DNA from: CALMEC01 sp963777565
GTDB lineage: Bacteria > Actinomycetota > Thermoleophilia > Miltoncostaeales > Miltoncostaeaceae
NCBI GenBank assembly: GCA_963777565.1
Contig: CAVZQZ010000010.1
Coordinates: 62,001-126,000 of the forward strand
DNA length: 64,000 nucleotides
Direction: 5' to 3'
The translations under genes were made by a program, and so were the position numbers. Within the stretch, counting starts at the first letter, position 1. Each line of letters starts with the position of its first letter. The notes below the pieces were generated by a model. That model was not told where the DNA came from. It was given only the letters and a program-made list of their open reading frames with translations, and searched no databases. This document shows, in pieces, positions 1 to 7,845 of this stretch.

Positions 1-6
1 TATGAT
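1..6 (+). promoter_or_regulatory. -10 box of gpgS
   Basis: TATGAT lies 6 bases before the GTG at 13. This is the spacing expected if transcription starts on the start codon, so it supports GTG 13 as the true start although the frame stays open to the window edge. The -35 region is outside the window. Confidence 0.5.
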
Positions 7-12
7 TCCCGG

Positions 13-945
13 GTGACTCGCGACGAGTGGCTGCTCGAGCGCACCTTCACGGGCGCGAGCTTCGATCCCGACGCGCTGGCCGCCCGCCGTGCCGGGTCCG
101 GCACGAGCGTGTCGGTCGTGGTCCCGGCGCTCGACGTGGCCGACACCGTCGGCGCGATCGTTGGGGCGATCCGCGACCGCTGGATCGGCCCGGGCGGGCT
201 CGTCGACGAGGTGGTCGTGATCGACAGCGCCAGCTCCGATGGCACGGCCGAGGTCGCCATGCGAGCCGGGGCGCGCGTGGTGCAGGACGCGGAGGTCCTC
301 CCCGACCTGGGCGCTCGCAGCGGCAAGGGCGAGGCGATGTGGAAGAGCCTCGCGGCGACCACCGGCGACGTCGTGGCCTGGATCGACGGCGACATCGAGG
401 ACTTCGACCCGGCGTTCGTGCCCGGCCTGCTGGCACCGCTCCTGCTCGATTCGGACATCGGGTACGTCAAGGCCTTCTATCGTCGCCCACTGGCCGGCGC
501 CGCCGACGACGGCGGGCGGGTGACCGAGATCTGCGCGCGGCCGCTTATCAACCGCTTCGTCCCGGAGCTCGCCGGATTCGTGCAGCCGCTGTCCGGCGAG
601 GCGGCAGGTCGGCGGTCACTCCTCGGGCAGTTACCCTTCTTCTGCGGCTATGCCGTGGAGCTCGGGTTGCTGATCGACATCCTCGAAACCGCCGGCCTCG
701 AGGCGATGGCACAGGTCGACCTCGGCGAGCGCCGGCATCGCAACCAGCCGACACCAGCGCTCGGGCCGATGGCATACGAGATCACGAACGCCGTGCTCGC
801 CCGGCGCGGCGCCGTCCCGCCGGCCGACGGATATGTCCGACCGGCTCGAGACGCGGCGGGCGGGCTCTCGCTGGAGCGCCGCGCTGTCTCGCTGGGCGAG
901 CGCCCGCCGATGATCGAGGTTGCGCGCGGAGCGGCGACCGCATGA
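13..945 (+). CDS. gpgS: Glucosyl-3-phosphoglycerate synthase
   Basis: GT-A fold glycosyltransferase that transfers glucose from a nucleotide sugar to 3-phosphoglycerate, the first step to the compatible solute glucosylglycerate (precursor of methylglucose lipopolysaccharides in mycobacteria). At 310 aa it is close to family length. Visible marks are the VSVVVPALD start of the Rossmann half (about residues 33-41), a DGDIEDF metal/donor motif near 125, the FYRRPL segment, GGRVTE and QPLSGE; these follow mycobacterial GpgS closely. The stop overlaps the start of the HAD phosphatase gene (ATGA), so the two are probably translated together. The GTG start is supported by a -10 box 6 bases upstream. 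Confidence 0.9.
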   Translation: MTRDEWLLERTFTGASFDPDALAARRAGSGTSVSVVVPALDVADTVGAIVGAIRDRWIGPGGLVDEVVVIDSASSDGTAEVAMRAGARVVQDAEVLPDLGARSGKGEAMWKSLAATTGDVVAWIDGDIEDFDPAFVPGLLAPLLLDSDIGYVKAFYRRPLAGAADDGGRVTEICARPLINRFVPELAGFVQPLSGEAAGRRSLLGQLPFFCGYAVELGLLIDILETAGLEAMAQVDLGERRHRNQPTPALGPMAYEITNAVLARRGAVPPADGYVRPARDAAGGLSLERRAVSLGERPPMIEVARGAATA

Positions 946-1706
946 GGGTCTGCTACCTCGATCTCGACGAGACGCTGCTCGGCCGGGGGGGCGGCCTATT
1001 CCGCGACGGCGACGGGCTGTTCTCGTACGAGGCGGTCCACGCGCTCGAGGCGCTGCACGCCCACGGCGTTCCGGCCGTGCTGGTGAGCGGGCGCAGGCTC
1101 GCCGAGCTCAAGGCGATCGCGCGGATGCTCGGCGCCGATGGCGCGATCGGGGAGCTCGGCGCCTGCGACGCCGGGTACCCCACCGCGAACGGCCAGAACG
1201 TGCATGCCGCGATCGCTAAGACCGGCATCGTCGACACGTTGCTCGCGTGGGCGAACGGCCGCCTGGAGCCGTATCTGCCGTGGGCACTCGGACGTGAGGG
1301 CAGCCACTTGCTCGTCGGCCACGCCGGGCCCGACGCGATCGATCTCGTCCATACGCTCTCCCGGGGCACGCTCCGGCTGGTCGACAACGGCGCGGTGGGA
1401 ACGGACGGGCGGCGCGCCTACCACCTGCTTCCGGCGGGCGCCGGCAAGGGTTCGGCCGTCGCGCGCGACATCGAGCGGCGCGGAGCGAGTGCCACCGCCT
1501 GCCTCGCAGTGGGCGACAGCCGCGCCGATCTCGAGCTTGCCACGGTGGTCGGGGTGCTCGCGATCGTCCGGAACGGCGCAGACGACGACCCGTCGCTCGA
1601 GTCGGACGCGGCGTGGGTGACCGCGAAGCGCCACGGGGCGGGCGTCCGCGAAGCCGTCGAGCGCTGGCTCGCCGCAGATCCCGCCCTCGACACGCTCAGG
1701 CACTAG
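942..1706 (+). CDS. HAD phosphatase, probable glucosyl/mannosyl-3-phosphoglycerate phosphatase
   Basis: A 254-aa HAD-superfamily phosphatase of the mannosyl-3-phosphoglycerate phosphatase type. The nucleophile motif is DLDET (D7, D9), the second motif VSGRR, and the final motif VGDSRADLEL gives the metal-binding aspartates; a GAGKGSAV segment supplies the lysine. Coupled to gpgS by an ATGA overlap, it most likely removes the phosphate from glucosyl-3-phosphoglycerate to give glucosylglycerate. Mycobacteria use an unrelated phosphoglycerate-mutase-type enzyme for this step, so the HAD solution resembles that of Persephonella. The last four bases overlap the end of the opposing glycerate kinase gene. 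The substrate is inferred from context. Confidence 0.75.
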   Translation: MRVCYLDLDETLLGRGGGLFRDGDGLFSYEAVHALEALHAHGVPAVLVSGRRLAELKAIARMLGADGAIGELGACDAGYPTANGQNVHAAIAKTGIVDTLLAWANGRLEPYLPWALGREGSHLLVGHAGPDAIDLVHTLSRGTLRLVDNGAVGTDGRRAYHLLPAGAGKGSAVARDIERRGASATACLAVGDSRADLELATVVGVLAIVRNGADDDPSLESDAAWVTAKRHGAGVREAVERWLAADPALDTLRH

Positions 1707-2869
1707 TGCTCGCCGGCCGTGAGGCCGGCCGCAAGACCTCCGATGGCGGCGCCGATCGCCGCCAGGTCGGTCTCCGTCTCCGCAAGGGCCTCGGCCAGCG
1801 AACGCACCGAGCGGCCGATCGGGAACGCCGCGACCAGTCCGAGACGACGCACCATGCCGGGCAGGAGCGCGAGCTCGCCGCACACGCCCACGCACGGCAC
1901 GCCCGCCTCCCCACAGGCGGCGGCGACTGCGGCGGGCGCCTTGCCGTGGAGGGTCTGCTCATCCAACCGGCCCTCGCCGGTGATGCACAGGCTCGCGTCC
2001 GCCAGCTGATCCCGCAGGCCGACCGCGTCGAGCACCAGCTCAGCACCGGGGATGATCGCCGCGCCGAGCAGCGCGGCCATGCCGCCCGCCGCACCCCCGG
2101 CCGCACCGGCGCCGGGGATGTTCTGCACGTCGACGCCCGTCGTGGTGGCGAGCACCCTCGCCAGACGCACGAGCCCGGCATCGAGCTCCGCGACCGTTGG
2201 GGCATCCGCACCCTTCTGCGGCGCGAAGACCTGCGCCGCTCCGTCCGGACCGTGGAACGGGTTCCGCACGTCGCAGGCGACGTCGACCCTGACGGCTGCC
2301 AGCCGGGGATCGAGTCGGGAGCGGTCGATCGTCGCGACCCGGCCGAGATCGCTCCCCCGCCCGTCGAGCTCGAGGCCGTCGGCGTCGAGGAGCCGCGCGC
2401 CGAGCGCGCGTGCGATGCCGAGCCCGCCGTCGTTGGTCGCGCTCCCGCCGACGGTCACGATGATGCGCGCCGGCTCGAAGTCCAGCGCGGCCCTGATGAG
2501 CTGCCCCGTGCCGTAGGTCGTCGCAGTCATGGGGTCGCGCTCGTCATCCCAGATGCGCTCGAAGCCGGAGGCCCGTGCGAGCTCCACGACGCAGGTGCCG
2601 CCCGGCAGCAGGCCGATCTCCGCCGAGACGGGACGGCCGAGCGGGTCGAGCACCTCGAACGCCCGGGTGCGGCCGGCGGCCGCGGCGACGAGGGCGTCGA
2701 GCGTCCCCTCGCCGCCGTCGGCAACCGGCACGAGCCGGGTCTCCACACCGGTGGCCGCGAGACGCAGCCCCGCCGCGATGGCACGGGCGGCGCCGGGCGC
2801 GGAGACCGCGCCCTTGAACGGCGCGGGCGCGACGACCACCGGGCCGAGCGACGAGCCCCAGCCGGTCAT
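1703..2869 (-). CDS. Glycerate kinase (GarK/GlxK family)
   Basis: A 388-aa protein with the hallmarks of the class I glycerate kinases: the N-terminal APAPFKGAVSA motif, VPVADGGEGT, and the GGSATNDGGLGI and ITGEGRLDEQT motifs of the active site. It phosphorylates glycerate to a phosphoglycerate, feeding central metabolism. Its stop overlaps that of the HAD phosphatase on the other strand by four bases. It follows the SDR gene after 22 bases and is probably the last gene of the minus-strand unit starting at 7071. A role in recycling glycerate released from glucosylglycerate is an inference from position. Confidence 0.85.
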   Translation of the reverse strand: MTGWGSSLGPVVVAPAPFKGAVSAPGAARAIAAGLRLAATGVETRLVPVADGGEGTLDALVAAAAGRTRAFEVLDPLGRPVSAEIGLLPGGTCVVELARASGFERIWDDERDPMTATTYGTGQLIRAALDFEPARIIVTVGGSATNDGGLGIARALGARLLDADGLELDGRGSDLGRVATIDRSRLDPRLAAVRVDVACDVRNPFHGPDGAAQVFAPQKGADAPTVAELDAGLVRLARVLATTTGVDVQNIPGAGAAGGAAGGMAALLGAAIIPGAELVLDAVGLRDQLADASLCITGEGRLDEQTLHGKAPAAVAAACGEAGVPCVGVCGELALLPGMVRRLGLVAAFPIGRSVRSLAEALAETETDLAAIGAAIGGLAAGLTAGEH

Positions 2870-2891
2870 GGCCGCGTCGCGGAAGTCGGGC

Positions 2892-3698
2892 TCACCGGCG
2901 AGGCCATTCGATGCCCATGAACGTCAACACGTAATCCTCGTCGCCGCCCGCGAGGCGCGCCGCGTCCTCCCCGATCGGCACCACCGCAGGCGGATCGGGA
3001 TCGGCGACCAGGTCGGCGACGGTGGCGGCGACGTCCTCGGCGGGGGTCTCATAGCCGGTACGCCATCGACCCATCGCCTCGCGGAAGCCAGCCAGGAGCG
3101 GAGCGTATGGACCCTCACCCCGCTCGATCGAGCCGGACAGCCGCGTGGCCTCGGAGAACTCGCTCGCGACGACACCCGGCTCGACGCGCGAGACCCGGAT
3201 GCCGAACGGCCGGGTCTCCATCGAGAGCACCTCGGCGAACGCGTTGAGCGCCGCCTTGCTCGCGCGATAGGCGCCGAGGAGCGGGGTCGGCAGGCCCGCG
3301 CCGACCGTCGAGACGAAGACCACGGCGCCACGTCCCGCCTCGCGCATCGCCGGCAGCGCCGCCTGAACGACGGCCAGCGCGCCGAGCGCGTTCGTCTCGA
3401 GCACCGCCCTCACCTCGTCGAGGTCGACGTCCTCGATCGCACCCACCACCGCGTACCCGGCGTTCAGGACGACGGCGTCGAGTGGACCTGCGGCGAAGTT
3501 CTCCGCGGCGCGGACACCGTCGCGCACCTGAGCGGCGTCGGTCACGTCGAGCGCGACGAGGTGCACGCCGGGGCGATCGAGGCCGGCCTCGGCGGCGGCC
3601 GCCACGTCACGCACACCGGCAACAACGCGCCATCCACGGTCCGTGAGCGCGTCGACCGTCGCGCGGCCGATGCCCCGGCCCGCGCCGGTGACGAGCAC
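2892..3698 (-). CDS. Short-chain dehydrogenase/reductase
   Basis: A classical SDR of 268 aa. The TGAGRGIG cofactor loop (residues 4-11), the NAG motif near 79-81, Asn103, Ser130 and the YRASK catalytic Tyr144/Lys148 are all present, so it should be an active NAD(P)-dependent oxidoreductase; the substrate is unknown. GTG 3698 puts the start directly before the dinucleotide-binding strand and leaves five bases after the nitrilase stop. An in-frame CTG at 3707 would overlap that stop and is a possible alternative. It sits in a run of co-directed genes with the nitrilase and glycerate kinase. Confidence 0.85.
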   Translation of the reverse strand: MLVTGAGRGIGRATVDALTDRGWRVVAGVRDVAAAAEAGLDRPGVHLVALDVTDAAQVRDGVRAAENFAAGPLDAVVLNAGYAVVGAIEDVDLDEVRAVLETNALGALAVVQAALPAMREAGRGAVVFVSTVGAGLPTPLLGAYRASKAALNAFAEVLSMETRPFGIRVSRVEPGVVASEFSEATRLSGSIERGEGPYAPLLAGFREAMGRWRTGYETPAEDVAATVADLVADPDPPAVVPIGEDAARLAGGDEDYVLTFMGIEWPRR

Positions 3699-3703
3699 GG
3701 ATC

Positions 3704-4600
3704 TCAGAGCGTCACGTCGTGCCGGTCGTAGTGTCCTGCCGTGTCGAGGACCCGCCGAGCCTGGAGGATCAGGTCGGTGTCGCAGTCGGCATAGAGGATC
3801 TCCTCGCGGCCGAAAACCGGGCCGGCGAGGAGGCTGCCCCACGGGTCGACGATCACGCTGCCCCCGTTGAAGTGCACGTCCGGGCACCCGGCCAGCTCGT
3901 CATGCAGCGGAAAGTCGTCGGGGAAGTCGGCGGTCCGCAGGTACTGCACGGGCGACAGCACGAAAGCCCCGGCCTCGAACGCGAACGTCCGCATCGCCGC
4001 GACCCAGATGTCGCGGTCGTCCGCCGTCGGCGCGAGATAGAAGTCGACGCCCCCGAGGTGCAGGCGCCTACGCGCGGCTGGCATGAAGTTCTCCCAGCAG
4101 ATCAGGCCGCCAAGGCGCCCGAATTCCGACTCGATCACGTCGAGGTCGTCGCCGGCGCCCTGCCCCCAGAACACCCGCTCGTGGGCCGTCGGGATCAGCT
4201 TGCGATGCCGCAGCGCGACCGAGCCATCGGGCGCGAGCCACAGCAACGTGTTCCATAGGCTCCCCGGCCGCGCCACCGCCCGCTCATTGATTCCGATCGC
4301 GACCCACGCCCTCGCGCGGCGCGCCGCGGCGCCGAGGCGCTCAGTCAGCGGACCGGGCACGTCCACCGCGTTCTCCCACAGGCGCCGGTGCAGTTCGACC
4401 GCCTTCGGAGACACGATCAGCCCGTAGTGATGTCCCCAGCACGAGCGGGGCATGATCGGGACGAACCCCTCCGGCAGCGAGATCAGGCGGGCCCCACGGG
4501 CCCCGGCCTCGCCGATCAGCTCACATGCCTTCTGGACCGACGCCGGGCCGTCCAGCACAACCGGCGTCGCCTGCACCACCGCCACGCGAACGCTTGCCAT
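3704..4600 (-). CDS. Nitrilase/carbon-nitrogen hydrolase family protein
   Basis: A 298-aa member of the nitrilase superfamily, cytoplasmic. The Glu-Lys-Cys triad is visible as E44 (SLPEGF), K134 (HRKLIPT) and C168 (ICWENFMP). The CWEN context after the cysteine and the HRKLIPT/ERVFWGQG segment are those of true nitrilases and cyanide-type hydrolases rather than of amidases or N-carbamoylases, so hydrolysis of an organic nitrile to the carboxylic acid is the most likely activity. It lies 9 bases downstream of the histidine kinase and just before an SDR, apparently in one operon. The natural substrate is not evident. Confidence 0.85.
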   Translation of the reverse strand: MASVRVAVVQATPVVLDGPASVQKACELIGEAGARGARLISLPEGFVPIMPRSCWGHHYGLIVSPKAVELHRRLWENAVDVPGPLTERLGAAARRARAWVAIGINERAVARPGSLWNTLLWLAPDGSVALRHRKLIPTAHERVFWGQGAGDDLDVIESEFGRLGGLICWENFMPAARRRLHLGGVDFYLAPTADDRDIWVAAMRTFAFEAGAFVLSPVQYLRTADFPDDFPLHDELAGCPDVHFNGGSVIVDPWGSLLAGPVFGREEILYADCDTDLILQARRVLDTAGHYDRHDVTL

Positions 4601-4609
4601 GTCGGCAAG

Positions 4610-6376
4610 CTACCGCGTCGCGGGCTGCTCCTGTCGGACAGGCGCGGCGAGCGGCAGCCGGACGGTGAACACGGTCCCCACCAGCGGCGCGGAGCGCACC
4701 TCGATCGACCCGCCGTGGGCGTCGGCGAGCCCCCGGGCGATCGCGAGGCCGAGGCCGAGGCCCTGCCCCTCCCGCGACGGGTCGGCCTGGTAGAAGCGGT
4801 CGAAGACGAACTGCTGCGCGTCGACCGGGATGCCGGTGCCGGTGTCGCGGACGCTGACGGTGCCGTTTTGGCCGTCGGTGGACACGCCGAGGCTGATCTT
4901 CCCGCCGGACGGCGTGTGGCGGATCGCGTTGTCGAGCAGGATGAGCAGGATCTGCTCGACCCGAGCCGCGTCGGCGTCGACGGTGACCGGAGCGGCCGTC
5001 GGCGCCGCGACGAGCGAGATCCCCTCGCGTTCCGCGAGCAGGCGGCGGGACTCGGCGATCTCCGCGGCGAGCTCGCCGAGGTCGACGGGCTCACGCTCGA
5101 GTACCAGGGCGCCGGCGTCGAGCCGGGCGAGCTCCAGCTGCTCGGCGACGAGCCGCTCGAGGCGGGCGACCTCCTGCGACATGAGATGCAGGAACTCGGT
5201 CCGCCGCTCGGGCGCCATCTCCGAATCCTCGAGGAGCTCCATGAATCCCTTGACCGCCGTGAGCGGCGTCTTGAGCTCGTGCGACACATTGGCGATCAGG
5301 TCGCGCCTGGCCCGCGCGAGGCGCCGCTCTTCCGTGACGTCGCGCATCGTCAGCACGACGCCGGCGCCTCGGGCCAGCGGGGACACGTTGAGGAGCGCCT
5401 CGATCCCACCTGGGAGCGCGACCTCGACGGTGCCCTCCACGCCGCCGGAGAGCCCCGAGCGCACCGCGTCGCGCACCGGCTCAGGGAGCTCGTCGAGGTG
5501 GATCGACTCGGTGCCGCTGGGCAGGCCGAGGAGGCGCTCGGCCGCGGTGTTGGCGATCGTCACCTCGCCACGGTCGCCGACCGCGAGCACGCCCTCGGCG
5601 AGCGAGGCGACGAGCGCGCGCGCACGGTCGCGGTCGTTGAGGGTCTCCGCCACGAGCCCCTCGAGGCGCGCGGCCATCGAGTTGAGGCTCGCGCCGAGCG
5701 ATGAGAGCTCCTGGGGAGCGGTCTCGTCGGCGCGCGCGGAGAGGTCGCCCTTCGCGAGCGTCTTCGCCGTTCCGGCGAGCGACTTGATGCGCAGGCCCAG
5801 CACCCGCGCGATCCCGAGCCCCAGGAGGGACGCGAGGATCAGCACGAGCGCGACCGCGATCAGCACCCGGCGGCGGAAGATCGCGATCTGCCCCTCCGCC
5901 CCACGGATCGGCGCCGCGGCCTCGATGACGGCAGGCACGCCATCCACCGACGCAGCATGCGCGGCCTGCAGCACCTGGCGCCCGCCGACGTTGACCGCCT
6001 GGTACCGGGCGGTTCCCCCGCCCTGCGCGATGTACTCGCCGGCCGCGGTGATCGAGTCCGCCGGGAGATAGCCGCGACCGGTGTCGGAGAAGGTCGTCTC
6101 GAACGGAGCTCCCAGCGTGAGGAGCCGGACATCCCCCCGGATCTCGAGCGCTAGGCTCTCGACCTCCGATTGGGCCGTCAGCGAGCCGAGGTTCTGCCGC
6201 TGGCGGAGCTGCTGGATGAGGTCGGCGCCGGCCCGGCGCGCCTCCTCGGTGCGGATGCTGCTCTCGAGGGTCGGGAGGACGACGAGCATGACAGCCAGGC
6301 TCGCGACGAGCCCCACCGCGACGAACGAGGCGACGAGCCACGCCTGGAGGCCGTACCGCCGGGGCCGCTCGTTCAC
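4610..6376 (-). CDS. Sensor histidine kinase (HAMP-PAS-HisKA-HATPase)
   Basis: A 588-aa membrane kinase. A transmembrane helix at about 11-35 and another at 170-190 flank an extracytoplasmic sensor of some 130 residues. HAMP (190-243) and a PAS-like domain (253-350) follow, then HisKA with NVSHELKTPL (phospho-acceptor H366), and an ATPase domain with LLDNAIRHTPSGG (N box), DTGTGIP (G1) and GLGLGLAIARG (G2). The start overlaps the stop of the OmpR-type regulator gene by ATGA. Domain order resembles PhoR/ResE kinases; no pst or pho transport genes are nearby, so the signal is unknown. The nitrilase, SDR and glycerate kinase follow closely and may be co-transcribed. Confidence 0.9.
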   Translation of the reverse strand: MNERPRRYGLQAWLVASFVAVGLVASLAVMLVVLPTLESSIRTEEARRAGADLIQQLRQRQNLGSLTAQSEVESLALEIRGDVRLLTLGAPFETTFSDTGRGYLPADSITAAGEYIAQGGGTARYQAVNVGGRQVLQAAHAASVDGVPAVIEAAAPIRGAEGQIAIFRRRVLIAVALVLILASLLGLGIARVLGLRIKSLAGTAKTLAKGDLSARADETAPQELSSLGASLNSMAARLEGLVAETLNDRDRARALVASLAEGVLAVGDRGEVTIANTAAERLLGLPSGTESIHLDELPEPVRDAVRSGLSGGVEGTVEVALPGGIEALLNVSPLARGAGVVLTMRDVTEERRLARARRDLIANVSHELKTPLTAVKGFMELLEDSEMAPERRTEFLHLMSQEVARLERLVAEQLELARLDAGALVLEREPVDLGELAAEIAESRRLLAEREGISLVAAPTAAPVTVDADAARVEQILLILLDNAIRHTPSGGKISLGVSTDGQNGTVSVRDTGTGIPVDAQQFVFDRFYQADPSREGQGLGLGLAIARGLADAHGGSIEVRSAPLVGTVFTVRLPLAAPVRQEQPATR

Positions 6377-7071
6377 CCGCCCGCGCCGTCCTCCCCGCCG
6401 AAGGCGTATCCCACCCCGCGGACGGTCCTGATGAGCGACGGGTTCGACGCGTCCCGCTCGATCTTCTGCCGCAGGTGCCGCACGTGGACGTCGACGCTGC
6501 GAAGGTCGCCGTAAAAGGTGCCGTTCCAGAGGTGATCCATCAGCTCCTGACGCGTGAAGACACGCCGCGGCGAGCGGGCGAGCTTCAGGAGGATCTCGAA
6601 CTCGGAGAGCGTCAGGTTCAGCTCGTCGCCGTCGCGGGTGACGGCCCGCGCGACCGGGTCGATCTCGAGATCGCCGAACCGCAGGCTGTCCTCGTGCTCG
6701 CCGTCGAGCTTGCCCCGGCGCAAGTTCGCTTTGACGCGCGAGACGAGCTCACGGGGCGAGAACGGCTTCGTGACGTAGTCGTCGGCGCCGAGCTCGAGCC
6801 CGAGGACCTTGTCGAGCTCCTCTCCCCGGGCGGACAGCATGATGATCGGCACGCTCCGCTCCGCGCGGATCCGCTGGCACACCTCGAGGCCGTCCATGCC
6901 GGGCAGCATCACGTCGAGCACCACCAGGTCCACGGGATCCCGCTCCATAACGGTGAGCGCCTCGTCGCCGCGGCCGGCCGTGACCACCTCGAATCCCGCG
7001 TCCCTCAGGGCGTACTCGACGATGGTCCGGATCGACTGCTCGTCATCGACTACCAGTATCCGCTGCGCCAT
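6373..7071 (-). CDS. OmpR/PhoB-type response regulator
   Basis: A 232-aa regulator with an N-terminal receiver (DDE acidic pocket near 9-11, phospho-acceptor D53 in VVLDVMLPGMDG, KPF lysine) and a C-terminal winged helix ending in SLIRTVRGVGYAF. Partner of the histidine kinase downstream (ATGA overlap). The start codon lies 7 bases after a TACAAT -10 box, so the message is probably leaderless. Winged-helix regulators of this class bind tandem half-sites with an 11-base period; one such pair is seen at 24354-24371, but any link is speculative. Confidence 0.92.
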   Translation of the reverse strand: MAQRILVVDDEQSIRTIVEYALRDAGFEVVTAGRGDEALTVMERDPVDLVVLDVMLPGMDGLEVCQRIRAERSVPIIMLSARGEELDKVLGLELGADDYVTKPFSPRELVSRVKANLRRGKLDGEHEDSLRFGDLEIDPVARAVTRDGDELNLTLSEFEILLKLARSPRRVFTRQELMDHLWNGTFYGDLRSVDVHVRHLRQKIERDASNPSLIRTVRGVGYAFGGEDGAGG

Positions 7072-7078
7072 TCGACGA

Positions 7079-7084
7079 ATTGTA
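7079..7084 (-). promoter_or_regulatory. -10 box of the two-component operon
   Basis: TACAAT on the minus strand, 7 bases before ATG 7071. A near-consensus -10 with leaderless spacing; it probably drives regulator, kinase and the three metabolic genes after them. Confidence 0.6.
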
Positions 7085-7105
7085 GGCCCACCGGGACCGC
7101 GGCGC

Positions 7106-7741
7106 TCACCGGGGCCCCCGGAGCGGTGCGGCGCCGGACGACACCACCGCCAAGGCGAGGAGCACGAGCCCGGGAATCTGAGCGAGGTGGTACAGCGATG
7201 TGGGGTCGAGCCCGGTCGGCTCCACGAGCCCCGGCGGGGCGGCGCGGATCGCGGCGGCCGCCATCGACGCGACGATCGCGACCGCCACGGCCCGCGCCCG
7301 AGGGTGACCCCGCCGCAGCCCGATCCACCACAGGACGAGCACGGCGATCATCGTGATGCCCTCGCAAAGGAGGATCGCGCCGATGGACGCCCCCACCGTG
7401 ACCGCGACGGCGACGTACGCGACGAGGCTCGCCGACCGGAGGATCCAGAACGAGGTGGCGTGGCCGGGGCCGAGCACCTCCTCGACGCTCGCCGCGAGCA
7501 GGTACGAGATCGCGATCACGACCAGAAACGTCACGATCGCCCAGCTCGCGCCGTCCCAACGATCGGACCGCGTGACGAACCCGTGGTGGATCGATCCGGC
7601 GAGCGCCGCGGCCGCGGTCCAGGCGAACATCCGCCACCAGTAGGGCGACAGGTCGGCGTGGCGACGCAGGTCGAGCGCGAGCCAGGCCGCGACTCCAGCG
7701 AGGAGCAGATCGGTGAGGGAGCTGGCGGGTTCGGAGAGCAC
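7106..7741 (-). CDS. Polytopic membrane protein of unknown function
   Basis: About 211 aa with roughly six or seven hydrophobic helices and short loops; no catalytic motif recognised. The N-terminus reads LSEPASSLTDLLLAG, running directly into the first helix, and the motif AGSIHHGF follows the second helix. GTG 7741 is chosen because a TACGGT -10 box at 7774-7779 would place the transcript start near 7767, downstream of the earlier in-frame ATG at 7801. It is divergent from the protease gene and separated from the response-regulator promoter by only 21 bases. Confidence 0.6.
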   Translation of the reverse strand: MLSEPASSLTDLLLAGVAAWLALDLRRHADLSPYWWRMFAWTAAAALAGSIHHGFVTRSDRWDGASWAIVTFLVVIAISYLLAASVEEVLGPGHATSFWILRSASLVAYVAVAVTVGASIGAILLCEGITMIAVLVLWWIGLRRGHPRARAVAVAIVASMAAAAIRAAPPGLVEPTGLDPTSLYHLAQIPGLVLLALAVVSSGAAPLRGPR

Positions 7742-7773
7742 TGTGGCGGTTCGGATCGCGTGTCGCTCACCAC

Positions 7774-7779
7774 ACCGTA
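7774..7779 (-). promoter_or_regulatory. -10 box for the membrane protein gene
   Basis: TACGGT on the minus strand, predicted start near 7767, leaving a leader of about 26 bases before GTG 7741. It argues against a start at ATG 7801. Confidence 0.35.
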
Positions 7780-7830
7780 ACGCCGACGAGATGTGGACCA
7801 TCGCGCGAACGTGCACGCAAACGGCTCGGC

Positions 7831-7836
7831 TACCCT
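7831..7836 (+). promoter_or_regulatory. -10 box of the HtrA-type protease gene
   Basis: TACCCT, 9 bases before ATG 7846. An in-frame GTG at 7837 touches the box itself and would precede the expected transcript start, so ATG 7846 is preferred. Confidence 0.5.
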
Positions 7837-7845
7837 GTGAGCCCG

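Noticed and set aside
27..1706. Long Arg/Gly/Ala-rich frames on the same or opposite strand of most genes, including some over 400 codons
   Set aside because: They are the usual third-position-GC shadows: arginine-rich, no motifs, and each overlaps a gene with recognisable domains.
7742..7801. Longer N-terminus of the membrane protein starting at ATG 7801
   Set aside because: The extra residues are not membrane-like, no ribosome site or spacing-matched box precedes it, and a -10 box at 7774-7779 places the transcript start downstream.
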